From contig JAAYPS010000020.1 of assembly GCA_012519655.1 (NCBI GenBank), forward strand, positions 1 through 58,694: a stretch of 58,694 nucleotides of DNA, given 5' to 3'. Positions 7,662-19,400 of this stretch are shown here, one piece after another. How positions within the stretch are numbered: the stretch's first letter is position 1; the number at the start of each line of letters is the position of its first letter. The notes under the pieces were generated by a model. It was not told the origin of the DNA. It saw nothing but the letters and a program-made list of their open reading frames with translations, and ran no database searches. Made by a program: the position numbers and the translations under genes. The DNA comes from Clostridiaceae bacterium. GTDB taxonomy: Bacteria > Bacillota > Clostridia > DSM-8532.

Positions 7662-10601
7662 TCAGACTAGGTTAAAACCATAGCTTCTCATTTCTTCATC
7701 TGTTAAGTTAAAGTATTGTTTTATATACATGTTAACATAATGCGGTCTTGCTGTAATAAAATCTTTAAGTTTTTGAACGCATGATTTCCACAAACTATAT
7801 GAGCCTGTCCATCTATTATAGTTTCTCTTGATTTCTGGTTCAATACCTTCTGCTAATTCATCAATCATTGAGAGCACTCGTTGTGTTTCAAATGTATTGT
7901 TCATATGGTAAGCAAATCGAGTTAAAAATTGGTTTCGAAAATTATCATTCTGCAAAAGCCCCATTTGTACTGTTGTGGAGAACCAGTTGCCGGCACCCGT
8001 ACCAATAGGGTTAAAAACATGACTTACGGTGTCATGGTCAACTCTCCTGAATGCCATATCAAAATCAAACAAAATCCATCGCCATTTCGAACTTACTGAT
8101 CTCTCCCTCCAGAATTTAATATTTCCGTTATCAGTGTTCGCTGCATATATAACAGCAATTTGGTAATCGATGAAATTGTCCACATCTATTAATGTTTTTA
8201 AATACTCGTAGTTTTCATCAATACTTAAATCATGGCTTTTTATATATTCAAGAACCGATTCAAAGTGTGAGTAATCGCCTTGATGTACACGATTATTACC
8301 TTCTATTATATCCAGATTGTCGGGGTTTGTTAAACAATTGTTAAATGCAAGAAAATGTTTGTCAGTTGATTCTCTAAGAGTATACAGCCCCCAGTACTCA
8401 CCATTTAAGTACATGACTGCAGGGCGATAAGCCTGGTAATCGATTTTGGTATCTTTCATTAATTGACTTATGAGTATATCACGTATTTTTGTGTTGCCAT
8501 TGTCCTGGCCAGAGTTTCTAAGAACAATGGATTGATATTTGCTCAAGTTTTTTTCAGGAAAGACAGGATAATTTATATATTCATTTCCATACTTTTTTCT
8601 TGCTTCTATAGCAAAGGATTTTTGTTCTGCTGCGCGGGTATATTCACCGTGGATTGAAAGTCCGGCATCGATGCTAAACGCCAAGCTTCCATCTACCTCA
8701 TAAAATTCAATATGGGCGGGCTTTTCCCACTCCTGCCAGAAATTCGCACCCTTGTATGGGTACTCTTCTTCGGCATGCTTGCCCATAACGTATATTCCGG
8801 TATCTTCATCCCAAAGGTTTTCAGGATTAGTTGTGACTGATATTGTTACAATGTCATTGTTGGGCTCGACAAAATATGTATTTGTAATAACCTTACTTGG
8901 CAGACAACCTTCTTTATATGCACGGGCGTTTATTACAGTTGTTGAATTGATTTGTATTGGTTGAGAATACTTCAAAGAATCAGGTCCTGGAATAGAGCCG
9001 TCTGTGGTATAGTAAACTATAGTTTTATCATCATTAGAATTTAAACACAATGAAAGGCCCGAAGGATAAAATCCTCCTGAATCTGAAAAAACAGGGCTAT
9101 CACAGTATGCTACATAGGCGTTTTCCTTGTCATTGGGTAAGTTAGGTGTTGGATTTGAAAAGTAAAAAGACTCGATAGCATTGTCCAAATAGCCATAGGA
9201 TACACCCTCGGACAGTTCCGGAATATACAATCTTTGTATTATATTTCCTTCAGGGGTAGAAAAAAATAGTGCATCACCTTTCGCACTAAGACCAAAATCG
9301 GTATACAAGAATTTTTCACCTGTAAAACCAGTGTAATCTTTTGAAAGAAATACTATTGCTGTTTCACCTGGTTGAACTGTATATGGGGGAAAAGTCCACT
9401 TATTGAAACAATTACCATCATCTGAAAGCATATATCCTTCAAGGTTTTGTACGCTTTCACTTGTATTTTTTATTTCAATCCAGTCATGATAATCTCCATT
9501 TTCATCGGCTAATGTGGTCTCATTTCTGGTCATAACCTCGTAGATCACAAAAGGACTGTCATTTTTTTGCATTCCAACAAACAATTCATAGCCTTCTGTT
9601 GTATTTGGAAAGCCGGGGGTGGGGTGCTTTGATTCTACCCATGCACCAGACGTCTGCCTTGCATAGGAACAGTCACTGGAAAGACTACAAATACAGGCAC
9701 AGTCAGCAACCTTCCCTAAGTAATTTGTTAAAAGAATTGTATCTTTTTCTCTATTAATTTTAAAATTAGTATGTAAATTATTGATTGGATTGCTGATGTT
9801 TTTACCTGAACAGAATACAATTTGATATTCCCCTGGTTTTAATATTATATCGGGGAATCGCCACTGTAATGGATCAGCTTCATCGTCTGACAAAAAATAA
9901 TCTGATAATAATATGTTTTCCTCACTACAATTATATATCTCAATCCAGTCAGGGTAATCGGCAAACTCATCCTGTATAAAGGAGATATTTTCAGCCATGA
10001 CCTCACTTATGTACAAGTTAGGACTTTCCATTATTTTGCTTGCACCAAAAGCGGCAACTCCATCATCGGAATTTTGAAATCCTGGTGTGGGCAGCTGAAA
10101 TTGAACCCATGTATTGGGAGAGTCAAAACTTCGACCATATGAGAGATCAGTTCCTATTTCTGGAATAACAATCTCCTCAATTATATTTCCGTGTGGATCG
10201 GTAAAAACAAGACTTTCGCCCTTCGAGCTTAACCTGAAATTTGTATGTATCTGATCACTATTAACTATATCTTTGCCCGATGCAAACACAACAAGGAACT
10301 CTCCGGGTTGTATTTCACAATGAGGAAAAATCCATTTTACCGGTTCGTTAGGATCATCCGAGAGTCCGTAGCCTTCAAGATTTATGACTGTATCACTTTC
10401 ATTTATCATTTCAATCCAGTCAGGGGAGTCACCTTGGAAATCGAATAAAGTTGACTTGTTAGAGGTCATAATTTCATTAATTGAAACCATGGTATGGGTT
10501 GAATAAACCGGGATAGCATCTCGTGTTTGAATATATTGGACGGTAAACGTAATTATCAACGATAGTAATATGATTAGTAATAAAGTATTTTTCTCGGTCA
10601 T
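7662..10601 (-). CDS. CotH kinase family protein with three lamin-tail domains
   Basis: A 979-residue surface protein. The order is an uncleaved N-terminal membrane anchor (LLLIILLSLIITFTV), three lamin-tail (LTD) repeats (about 40-160, 194-320, 349-475, each with a DWIEI/DWIEM-type strand and a PGE turn), a chitobiase C-terminal-like domain (about 502-582, YYTTDGSIPG), and a CotH protein kinase domain (about 584-930). The CotH acidic motif is present as FDFDMAF near residue 845. CotH enzymes are atypical secreted kinases, known for phosphorylating spore-coat proteins in Bacillus; this one looks wall- or surface-exposed. I moved the start from a TTG at 10616 to the ATG at 10601, which has GCAGGA seven bases upstream. 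First gene of the CotH-VTC-DUF4956 operon. Confidence 0.88.
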   Translation of the reverse strand: MTEKNTLLLIILLSLIITFTVQYIQTRDAIPVYSTHTMVSINEIMTSNKSTLFDFQGDSPDWIEMINESDTVINLEGYGLSDDPNEPVKWIFPHCEIQPGEFLVVFASGKDIVNSDQIHTNFRLSSKGESLVFTDPHGNIIEEIVIPEIGTDLSYGRSFDSPNTWVQFQLPTPGFQNSDDGVAAFGASKIMESPNLYISEVMAENISFIQDEFADYPDWIEIYNCSEENILLSDYFLSDDEADPLQWRFPDIILKPGEYQIVFCSGKNISNPINNLHTNFKINREKDTILLTNYLGKVADCACICSLSSDCSYARQTSGAWVESKHPTPGFPNTTEGYELFVGMQKNDSPFVIYEVMTRNETTLADENGDYHDWIEIKNTSESVQNLEGYMLSDDGNCFNKWTFPPYTVQPGETAIVFLSKDYTGFTGEKFLYTDFGLSAKGDALFFSTPEGNIIQRLYIPELSEGVSYGYLDNAIESFYFSNPTPNLPNDKENAYVAYCDSPVFSDSGGFYPSGLSLCLNSNDDKTIVYYTTDGSIPGPDSLKYSQPIQINSTTVINARAYKEGCLPSKVITNTYFVEPNNDIVTISVTTNPENLWDEDTGIYVMGKHAEEEYPYKGANFWQEWEKPAHIEFYEVDGSLAFSIDAGLSIHGEYTRAAEQKSFAIEARKKYGNEYINYPVFPEKNLSKYQSIVLRNSGQDNGNTKIRDILISQLMKDTKIDYQAYRPAVMYLNGEYWGLYTLRESTDKHFLAFNNCLTNPDNLDIIEGNNRVHQGDYSHFESVLEYIKSHDLSIDENYEYLKTLIDVDNFIDYQIAVIYAANTDNGNIKFWRERSVSSKWRWILFDFDMAFRRVDHDTVSHVFNPIGTGAGNWFSTTVQMGLLQNDNFRNQFLTRFAYHMNNTFETQRVLSMIDELAEGIEPEIKRNYNRWTGSYSLWKSCVQKLKDFITARPHYVNMYIKQYFNLTDEEMRSYGFNLV

Positions 10602-10735
10602 ATCAAAATCCTGCAACTTCCTACTATTTCATAATTATAATAACATACCAAAGTTGGCATCACAAATGTATTTTTCAATGTATTCATATGATACTACCCT
10701 CTATAGATGGACTATGAATGATGACCGCAGAAGCC

Positions 10736-11290
10736 TTAGTCAGAAAACATTTCAACTATGTCTATCATTTCATCATATTGGTAAGATAATATTTCTATGA
10801 ATTCTACCACTCTTTTATCTTTTAAAACTGGTGGAAATGTCTTGTAGAGTCTATCGACAAATTCTATTTCTACTGAGTACTTGTCAGGTTCTAAAGCGAT
10901 AGGGCAAAGATTTAAGCTTCTTGGGTCAATTCTAAATTCTACTCTTCCGTGTTCATTAATGTAGGGGACTAAGGGGAAAATTCTACATGACAGAGGACGT
11001 TCTTGTCTAGGGCAAGTGCCATCGCATACTAAAAGCTTTATACAATAGCCATCCGACAGTTTAATGTTCGAATCCTTAATGTAGCACCAACTTTTATCAA
11101 TATATAAGAATTCTTCTCCGGGGAAAAGTAACATTCCATCGTCGTCCGAGCCCGAACAGCATTTTTCATTGCATAATTCTCCACAGTCAATATTTAGAGG
11201 TGTTGTATTACCCAACCGTTTAAATGCTCTTTTATAAAGCCGTATATATTTTTTTTTATGCTGATTTGTAATTAACTCATTTATGTTCAT
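10736..11290 (-). CDS. YkgJ-like cysteine-cluster protein
   Basis: A 184-residue cytosolic protein with a cysteine pattern typical of the YkgJ/zinc-iron-chelating family: CGELCNEKCC near residue 36, then VCDGTCPRQERPLSCRIFP near 89-107. The Arg-Pro-x2-Cys-Arg-x-Phe-Pro element is a family signature. Members probably bind a metal or an Fe-S cluster; some annotated relatives are flagellin lysine methylases, but the extra domain for that is not seen here. It lies between the dehydrogenase upstream and cotH downstream on the same strand, with gaps of 86 and 134 bases, so co-transcription is possible. Function unknown. Confidence 0.75.
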   Translation of the reverse strand: MNINELITNQHKKKYIRLYKRAFKRLGNTTPLNIDCGELCNEKCCSGSDDDGMLLFPGEEFLYIDKSWCYIKDSNIKLSDGYCIKLLVCDGTCPRQERPLSCRIFPLVPYINEHGRVEFRIDPRSLNLCPIALEPDKYSVEIEFVDRLYKTFPPVLKDKRVVEFIEILSYQYDEMIDIVEMFSD

Positions 11291-11376
11291 ATGATTCCAT
11301 TCTGTTTGATTTATTAAAAACTTTTAGTCACATTATTTGCTAATACACTCTTGCTTAGAGTTTATTATCAAATATA

Positions 11377-12210
11377 TTATGTGCGTTTTTTATTGCCGCC
11401 ATAGTAGGAATAAATAACTTTTTCAAATAACCTACCGGGTAATATTCTCTTTACATAAACAGATAATTTTTGTTCAAATTGTCCGGCTTTATATCTAAGC
11501 CTTGGTTTCTTACTTTCCACTATTTTTCCTATTAACTTGGCCAAGTTTTCTGGTTCGTCTCCATGGGACTCATCATACTCTATTTTTTCGGTTACTATCT
11601 TAAATAGATCTCTGTAAGGTGAGTCTTCGGAAGTTGCAGCTTTTGCATGGGGTCTATATTTTTGGGAACCAGATTTATGATCTGTGGGCTCAACAATGAC
11701 AACATTTATACCAAAATCTTTGGTCTCCAGGCTTAAGGCCTCTGAAAACCCTTCAATGGCAAATTTTGAAGCACTATATGCGCATTGGAACGGGATAGCC
11801 AGTAAACCCATAATGGAACTGAAATTAATTATAAGGCCGGATTTTCTATTTCTCATGTAAGGCAGTACAGCCTTGCACATCCTGACAGTTCCGATTAGAT
11901 TTATGTTCATAATCTGTTCAAATTCTTGGATGGAAATGTCTTCAACAGCTCCCAAAACAAGCATCGCAGCACAATTAATAAGCACGTCGATTTTTCCTTC
12001 AGTGCTAATAATGTTTTGAACTACATGGTTTATGGAGTTTTCATCTGTGACGTCGAGGTACACATTTTTAAGACAATTTGGGTCGGGCTCACTAAATGAT
12101 CTTGCTGCAGCATATACTATATGTCCTAAACTCCTAAGATGGTTAGAAACGGCAAGACCTAGACCTGATGAAGCTCCAGTAACAAGGATAACTTTTTTAA
12201 TCTGTTCCAT
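11377..12210 (-). CDS. Short-chain dehydrogenase/reductase (SDR)
   Basis: A 277-residue NAD(P)-dependent oxidoreductase of the classical SDR family. The cofactor motif TGASSGLG is at residues 11-18, the NAA-like strand motif reads INCAAM, the catalytic Ser lies in INFSSIMG, and the catalytic pair is YSASK. The C-terminus is longer than the minimal 250 residues and basic (YYGGNKKRT). The substrate cannot be told from sequence. A weak GGGGG lies 13 bases before the ATG, so the start is likely rather than certain. It is transcribed divergently from rpoB across a 468-base spacer. Confidence 0.85.
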   Translation of the reverse strand: MEQIKKVILVTGASSGLGLAVSNHLRSLGHIVYAAARSFSEPDPNCLKNVYLDVTDENSINHVVQNIISTEGKIDVLINCAAMLVLGAVEDISIQEFEQIMNINLIGTVRMCKAVLPYMRNRKSGLIINFSSIMGLLAIPFQCAYSASKFAIEGFSEALSLETKDFGINVVIVEPTDHKSGSQKYRPHAKAATSEDSPYRDLFKIVTEKIEYDESHGDEPENLAKLIGKIVESKKPRLRYKAGQFEQKLSVYVKRILPGRLFEKVIYSYYGGNKKRT

Positions 12211-12271
12211 AGAGATTTTCTAGCCCCCTTTTTTTCTGCCAATACAGCAAATAAAAGTTTCCGGATAAACG

Positions 12272-12300
12272 TTGACAGTAAAAAATAGATATGATATAAT
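12272..12300 (+). promoter_or_regulatory. Consensus sigma-A promoter for rpoBC
   Basis: TTGACA at 12272-12277, a 17-base spacer and TATAAT at 12295-12300: a perfect match to the housekeeping promoter. It predicts a leader of about 370 bases before rpoB. A 12-bp palindrome (CATAATATTATG, 12313-12324) lies right at the expected start of the transcript and could be an operator or leader hairpin. Confidence 0.85.
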
Positions 12301-12480
12301 AACAAACTGCATCATAATATTATGCTGTAAGTGGCTACATTGGGAAATGAACGAATTTTATTATAGCATATTATTTTATAGGGCACAATATATTAAGGAA
12401 AATTTTGCATTTAAAATGACAGATTGGGAGAATGATAGCGTTTGATCTACTATGTTGTAATTTTATAACTGCATGATTTG

Positions 12481-12528
12481 GATTAGGTTCATGAATTTGG
12501 TAGTGCGCGATTTTCCTAATCTTTTTTT
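12481..12528 (+). terminator. Terminator-like hairpin in the rpoB leader (possible attenuator)
   Basis: GATTAGG (12481-12487) pairs with CCTAATC (12515-12521), which is followed at once by seven T residues (12522-12528). This is a terminator layout lying 150 bases before the rpoB start and about 180 bases after the promoter. The 27-base loop is long and the stem only 7 bp, so it may be weak or conditional. If real, it would set how many transcripts reach rpoBC. Confidence 0.55.
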
Positions 12529-12678
12529 GCTGTTTAAGGGTTTGAGTCTATTATTATCAATAATAAAAAGTACATATATAAAGCGATTGCTTATTTACGT
12601 TATTTTCTTCAGATACTTGCTGATTTATACAGAAATTATCTAAGAACAAGTATACAAAAAGCTATGAGGTGATATTGG

Positions 12679-15600
12679 ATGGTACATCCTGTGCAATTGG
12701 GTAGAACAACCCGAATGAGCTATTCTAGAATTAATGAAGTTCTTGAAATGCCAAATCTGATTGAAATTCAGAAAAATTCTTACGAATGGTTTTTAGAAGA
12801 AGGTTTAAAAGAAGTTTTGAAAGATGTTTCTCCTATAAATGATTATACGGGGAATCTTGTCATGGAGTTCATTGGGTACTCTTTGGATATGGATAACATT
12901 AAATATTCTGTTGAGGAATGCAAGGAACGTGACACTACTTACTCTGCACCACTAAAGGTTAAAGTTCGCCTTATAAATAAGGAGACCGGTGAAGTAAAAG
13001 AACAGGAAATATTCATGGGTGATTTCCCACTTATGACAAAAACAGGAACCTTCGTAATTAATGGAGCCGAGCGTGTTATTGTTAGCCAATTAGTTCGCTC
13101 TCCTGGTATTTACTATTCTGTTGATCGAGATAAAACTGGTAAGAAACTATATTCAAATACAGTTATTCCAAATAGGGGTACTTGGCTTGAATATGAAACA
13201 GATTCAAATAATATAGCCTATGTTAGGATTGATCGTACAAGGAAACTGCCAATAACAGTTTTACTTAGGTCATTGGGCTATGGTACAGATGCACAGCTCA
13301 TGCAGCATTTTGGTGAAAATGAAATGCTATTGGCAACAATCCAGAAGGATAATACAAAAAGTGAAGAAGAAGGCCTGCTTGAAGTATATAAGCGTCTTCG
13401 TCCGGGTGAACCACCGACAGTCGAAAGTGCAAGTAATCTTATAACTAACTTGTTTTTCGAGCCCAGAAGATATGATTTATCGAAGGTTGGCCGCTATAAG
13501 TTTAACAAAAAGCTTGCTCTTGCAACGAGAATACGTGGGCATGTTGCAGCTGAGGATTTGGTTGATGGCCAGACAGGAGAGATACTTGTTGAAAAAGGCA
13601 ACACAATATCTCACGATATTGCATTACAAATCCAAAATTCAGGTGTTAATGTTGTTAATTTAGATGTTAATGGGAAAACAGTTAGGGTTATCGGAAATAA
13701 TACTGTTGATATTCAACCATACATTGATTTTGAAGCTTCTTCTGTGGGTATCACAGAAAAAGTTAGGTATGATGTCCTTCAGCAAATACTTAATGAGTAC
13801 AGCGATGATGAAGACATTAAGAGCGCGATTGACAGCAATAGGGATCTACTAATACCTAAAACAATAACTATAGAGGATATTGTATCGTCAGTTAACTATA
13901 TATTTGGTCTTGATGATGGAATTGGCACACTTGATGATATAGACCACCTGGGGAACAGAAGATTGCGTTCTGTAGGTGAGCTTCTTCAAAACCAGTTTCG
14001 TATTGGGCTTTCCAGAATGGAAAGAGTTGTTCGTGAAAGAATGACAATTCAAGATATTGACATTGTTACACCACAGCAACTTATTAATATACGCCCAGTA
14101 ACAGCTGCTATTAAAGAATTTTTTGGTAGTTCACAGCTTTCACAGTTTATGGATCAAACAAATCCATTAGCTGAATTAACTCATAAGCGTCGTTCAAGTG
14201 CTCTCGGGCCTGGTGGATTATCCCGTGAACGTGCAGGGTTTGAAGTTCGTGACGTCCACCACTCTCACTATGGTAGAATGTGCCCAATAGAAACACCAGA
14301 AGGACCGAACATAGGTCTTATTGGATCTCTTAGCACATATGCCCATATTAACGAATATGGGTTCATCGAAGCACCATATAGAAAAGTGGATAAGAGTGCA
14401 GGTAAGGTAACCGATGAAGTATATTACATGACGGCTGACGAAGAGGACGGTTATATTATTGCTGAAGCAAATGAGCCTCTTGACGAGGAAGGACGTTTCA
14501 TCAGTAAACGAATAGGATGCCGCTTCCGCGATGAAATAATAGAAGTTAATCCAGAAAATGCTGATTATATGGATGTATCTCCTAAACAACTTGTTTCTGT
14601 GGCTACAGCAATGATTCCATTTTTAGAAAACGATGACGCAAACCGTGCATTGATGGGATCAAACATGCAACGTCAGGCAGTACCACTTGTACGTACAGAA
14701 GCTCCAATTGTTGCAACGGGTATCGAGTACAAAGCAGCAAAAGATTCAGGTGTTGTAGTAGTAGCCGAGCGTAGTGGTGTTGTTGAAAAAGTAACTGCAA
14801 ATGAAATTGTAATCCGTGTTGATAATGGCGAAAAAGATGTATATAAATTATTAAAATATAAAAGGTCGAACCAAGGAACCTGCATTAATCAAAGACCTCT
14901 TGTTAAAAGAGGGGAGATAGTTAATGAAGGAGACATAATTGTTGACGGTCCTTCCACTTCCCAGGGTGAGATTGCTCTTGGTAAAAATGTATTAGTGGGC
15001 TTCATGACATGGGAAGGATACAACTATGAGGATGCTGTACTGATAAGTGAAGAGTTGGTTCGTGATGATGTTTATACCTCAATTCATATAGAGGAGTACG
15101 AATCTGATTCCCGTGATACTAAATTAGGACCTGAAGAAATAACCAGGGATATTCCCAATGTTAGTGAAGATTCTCTAAAGGATCTTGACGAGCGTGGAAT
15201 TATTAGAATTGGTGCAGAAGTACGTGCAGGAGACGTATTGGTAGGAAAAGTAACTCCAAAGGGTGAAACCGAACTTACTGCTGAAGAAAGACTACTTCGC
15301 GCAATATTTGGTGAAAAAGCAAGAGAGGTTCGTGATACATCCTTGAGGATTCCCCACGGTGAATCGGGTATTGTTGTTGATGTTAAAGTGTTCTCCCGTG
15401 AGAATGGGGACGAGTTGCCTCCAGGAGTAAACCAGCTTGTTCGTGTATATGTTGCACAGAAAAGAAAAATATCAGCAGGGGACAAAATGGCAGGTAGACA
15501 TGGAAATAAGGGTGTTATTTCACGTATACTTCCCGTTGAAGATATGCCTTATTTACCTGATGGAACTCCTTTACAGGTTGTTCTTAACCCCCTTGGTGTT

Positions 15601-16410
15601 CCTTCACGTATGAACATCGGACAGGTATTAGAGGTGCACTTAGGCTATGCTGCAAAAGCTTTGGGCTGGGAGATAGCCACTCCTGTATTTGATGGTGCGA
15701 GCGAGATAGAGGTTATTGAAACGTTGAAGAAAGCAGGTCTGCCTGAAGACGGCAAGACAATACTATATGATGGTCGTACAGGTGAGCCTTTTGACAACCG
15801 GGTAACCGTTGGATATATGTATTATCTGAAACTAGCCCACCTTGTTGACGATAAGATCCATGCGCGTTCAACAGGCCCTTATTCTCTTGTTACTCAACAG
15901 CCGCTGGGTGGTAAAGCTCAATTTGGTGGCCAGCGCTTCGGAGAAATGGAAGTTTGGGCATTGGAGGCTTATGGTGCAGCACATACATTGCAGGAGATTT
16001 TGACGGTTAAATCCGACGACGTAGTTGGACGTGTAAAGACTTATGAAGCAATTGTAAAAGGTGAAAACATTCCAGAACCTGGTATTCCAGAATCATTTAA
16101 GGTTTTGATTAAGGAATTACAGAGCCTTTCGTTGGATGTTAAAGTCTATACCGAAGAACAGAATGAGTTGGCAATTGAGGAATCTGACGACGATGATGAT
16201 ATAGAAGAACTGGACGTAAATATTGAAGGTAATGAGGACGATGGCCCTCAAGAAGCTGATTATGAAGACAATGTTGAATTTTTGGATGATGAATTTATCG
16301 TTGAAGATAATATAGATAGTCTAGAAAATGCTCAAGAATTGGATGTAGATGCGGTTGATAGGCTATTTGCGACTGATGATGATTTGCTAGATGACGATGA
16401 TGACATATAA
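12679..16410 (+). CDS. rpoB: RNA polymerase beta subunit
   Basis: Catalytic beta subunit of RNA polymerase, 1243 residues. The rifampicin pocket is readable at about residues 480-512: [20 protein letters not shown], then [14 protein letters not shown]. The usual susceptibility residues (E. coli Q513, D516, H526, R529, S531) are present, while the residue before S531 is Ser rather than the more common Leu/Ile. [13 protein letters not shown] near 935 is the conserved active-site contact. From about 1168 to the end the protein carries a roughly 75-residue tail made mostly of Asp and Glu, ending LLDDDDDI. The ATG has GAGGTG seven bases upstream. It heads a two-gene operon with rpoC, under its own promoter and leader. 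Confidence 0.98.
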   Translation: MVHPVQLGRTTRMSYSRINEVLEMPNLIEIQKNSYEWFLEEGLKEVLKDVSPINDYTGNLVMEFIGYSLDMDNIKYSVEECKERDTTYSAPLKVKVRLINKETGEVKEQEIFMGDFPLMTKTGTFVINGAERVIVSQLVRSPGIYYSVDRDKTGKKLYSNTVIPNRGTWLEYETDSNNIAYVRIDRTRKLPITVLLRSLGYGTDAQLMQHFGENEMLLATIQKDNTKSEEEGLLEVYKRLRPGEPPTVESASNLITNLFFEPRRYDLSKVGRYKFNKKLALATRIRGHVAAEDLVDGQTGEILVEKGNTISHDIALQIQNSGVNVVNLDVNGKTVRVIGNNTVDIQPYIDFEASSVGITEKVRYDVLQQILNEYSDDEDIKSAIDSNRDLLIPKTITIEDIVSSVNYIFGLDDGIGTLDDIDHLGNRRLRSVGELLQNQFRIGLSRMERVVRERMTIQDIDIVTPQQLINIRPVTAAIKEFFGSSQLSQFMDQTNPLAELTHKRRSSALGPGGLSRERAGFEVRDVHHSHYGRMCPIETPEGPNIGLIGSLSTYAHINEYGFIEAPYRKVDKSAGKVTDEVYYMTADEEDGYIIAEANEPLDEEGRFISKRIGCRFRDEIIEVNPENADYMDVSPKQLVSVATAMIPFLENDDANRALMGSNMQRQAVPLVRTEAPIVATGIEYKAAKDSGVVVVAERSGVVEKVTANEIVIRVDNGEKDVYKLLKYKRSNQGTCINQRPLVKRGEIVNEGDIIVDGPSTSQGEIALGKNVLVGFMTWEGYNYEDAVLISEELVRDDVYTSIHIEEYESDSRDTKLGPEEITRDIPNVSEDSLKDLDERGIIRIGAEVRAGDVLVGKVTPKGETELTAEERLLRAIFGEKAREVRDTSLRIPHGESGIVVDVKVFSRENGDELPPGVNQLVRVYVAQKRKISAGDKMAGRHGNKGVISRILPVEDMPYLPDGTPLQVVLNPLGVPSRMNIGQVLEVHLGYAAKALGWEIATPVFDGASEIEVIETLKKAGLPEDGKTILYDGRTGEPFDNRVTVGYMYYLKLAHLVDDKIHARSTGPYSLVTQQPLGGKAQFGGQRFGEMEVWALEAYGAAHTLQEILTVKSDDVVGRVKTYEAIVKGENIPEPGIPESFKVLIKELQSLSLDVKVYTEEQNELAIEESDDDDDIEELDVNIEGNEDDGPQEADYEDNVEFLDDEFIVEDNIDSLENAQELDVDAVDRLFATDDDLLDDDDDI

Positions 16411-16425
16411 GGAGGGTGACGTAGC

Positions 16426-19400
16426 GTGCAAGAATTAAAAGAATTTGAAGCAATACGAATTGGTTTAGCTTCTCCCGAAAAGATACGTGAATGGTCACAC
16501 GGCGAAGTGAAAAAGCCCGAAACAATAAACTACAGAACACTTAAGCCTGAAAGGGATGGTTTGTTCTGTGAAAGAATTTTTGGTCCTACGAAGGATTGGG
16601 AGTGCCACTGCGGTAAATATAAGCGTATACGTTATAAAGGTATTGTATGTGATCGATGCGGTGTTGAAGTTACACGGTCAAAAGTGCGCCGTGAGAGGAT
16701 GGGTCATATTGAGTTAGCAGTGCCTGTATCTCATATTTGGTATTTTAAAGGTATTCCAAGCCGGATGGGATTATTACTTGATATGTCACCGAGGACTTTG
16801 GAAAAAATATTGTATTTTGCCTCTTATGTTGTTATTGATCCGGGACAAACGCCCTTATCAAAGAAACAAGTTCTAAATGAGAGGGAATATAGGGATAGTG
16901 TAGAAAAGTTCGGAAGTAACTTTAGAGCTGGTATGGGAGCCGAGGCAGTTCATGAATTGCTTGTTGACATTGATATAGATGCCCTTGCAAAAGAGCTTAG
17001 AGCCGAATTAGAAGAAAGCACGGGCCAAAAGAAGATCAGAGCAATAAAAAGGCTTGAAGTAGTAGAGGCGTTTCGCTCATCGGGTAATAAGCCAGAATGG
17101 ATGATACTGGATGTTATACCGGTAATACCTCCTGAATTGCGACCCATGGTGCAGTTGGATGGTGGGCGTTTTGCAACATCTGACTTAAATGATTTATATC
17201 GTAGAGTAATTAATAGAAACAACAGACTTAAAAGATTACTTGATTTAGGTGCTCCTGAAATTATAGTTCGAAATGAGAAAAGAATGCTTCAGGAATCTGT
17301 TGATGCTCTTATAGATAACGGGCGCCGTGGTAGACCTGTGACAGGACCTGGTAATAGACCTTTAAAATCACTTTCGGATATGCTCAAAGGTAAGCAGGGA
17401 CGATTCCGTCAAAACCTTTTAGGAAAGCGTGTTGACTATTCTGGACGTTCAGTTATAGTTGTTGGTCCTGAATTGAAAATATGGCAATGCGGTTTACCAA
17501 AAGAAATGGCGTTAGAGTTGTTTAAGCCGTTTGTAATGAAAAAGCTGGTTGAAGGAGGACTGGCACATAATATAAAGAGCGCAAAAAGAATGGTTGAACG
17601 TGTTAGACCTGAAGTATGGGACGTTTTAGAAGAGGTTATAAAAGGTCATCCCGTACTCTTAAATAGAGCACCAACGCTTCACCGTCTTGGCATACAAGCA
17701 TTTGAGCCAGTTCTTGTTGAAGGACGTGCGCTTAAATTGCATCCATTGGTATGTACAGCTTATAATGCTGACTTTGATGGTGATCAGATGGCAGTACACG
17801 TGCCACTTTCTGCAGCAGCACAATCTGAAGCAAGGTTCTTAATGTTATCTGCAAATAACCTTTTGAAACCTCAGGATGGTAAACCCGTTACAGTACCAAC
17901 GCAGGATATGGTTCTTGGTTGCTACTACTTGACTGTTGATAAGGATAATGATTTAGGAGAGGGTAGAGTTTTCTCCAACTCCGATGAAGCTATTATGGCA
18001 TATGATAATGGTTATATATCCTTACATGCAAAGATCAAGGTTAGAATGAAACAAGTCATTGATGGTGTTGAAAAATCTAAAATAATTGAAACAACTGCAG
18101 GTAAATTAATTTTTAATGAAGCAATACCTCAGAATCTTGGTTTTGTTGATAGAAATGATCCTGATACAGCGTTAGACCTTGAAGTTAATTTCCTTGTTAG
18201 TAAGAAAGAATTAGGTGAAATAATAGAGCGTTGTATAAATGTCAACGGAGCTAATGTAGCTGCTGTTGTATTGGATAAAATAAAAACACTTGGATTTAAA
18301 TATTCAACAAAGGGTGCTGTTACTATAGGTATTTCGGATATGATTATTCCAGAAGTTAAGCAGAAATATCTTGATGAAACAGACAAAAAGGTTGAAATGA
18401 TAACAAAGCAATATCGTCGAGGTCTAATTACTAACGACGAGAGGAAAAATGCAGTTATCACAGCGTGGAGCAAAACAACTGAGGATGTAAAAAATGCATT
18501 AATTGAAAGTATGGATAAGTTTAATCCTGTATATATGATGTCCAAATCAGGAGCGCGTGGTAATATTAATCAGATAAGACAGCTTGCTGGAATGCGCGGA
18601 CTTATGTCTAATACTTCTGGTGAAACCATAGAAATGCCAATCCGTTCGAACTTCCGTGAAGGACTTAATGTTTTGGAGTACTTTATATCTACTCACGGAG
18701 CGCGTAAAGGTTTGGCGGATACCGCTCTTAGAACTGCGGACTCAGGGTATCTGACTCGTCGTCTTGTTGACGTGAGCCAGGATGTTATCGTTCGTGAAGA
18801 TGATTGTGGAACGGACGATGGAATTGTTGTTTCTGACATTACTACAAGTGGCGAAAAGATAGAAGGACTTGAAGAACGTCTTACAGGTAGATATGCAGCT
18901 GAAGATATCATTAACCCACAAACAGGCGAAGTTATTGCAAAACATAATCAGTTACTTGATTCTAATTTAGCTAATAAGATTGTAGCTGCAGGCTTGAAAA
19001 AAGTTAAGATACGCTCAGTATTAACATGTGATTCAAGAAGCGGAGTTTGTTCAAAATGTTATGGAATAAGTCTTGCAACTGGTGGAGAATGTAATGTCGG
19101 TGAAGCTGTAGGAATTATTGCAGCTCAATCAATAGGTGAGCCTGGAACCCAGTTGACCATGCGTACATTCCATACTGGTGGTGTTGCAGGGGACGATATT
19201 ACTCAGGGTCTTCCTCGTGTTGAAGAGCTGTTTGAAGCAAGAAAGCCAAAAGGACTGGCTATTATTTCAGATATTGCTGGTACTGTAACAATGAAGGAGA
19301 CTAAAAAGAAACGTGAAGTAGTGGTTTCTAACGAGTCGGGTGAAGCACATACCTACCTCATTCCGTACGGATCAAGACTGAAGGTCTCTGACGGAGAAGT

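Noticed and set aside
14160-14220. Rifampicin resistance allele in rpoB
   Set aside because: The residues known to cause resistance are wild type; the Ser before the S531 equivalent is a natural-looking variant and cannot be called resistance from sequence.
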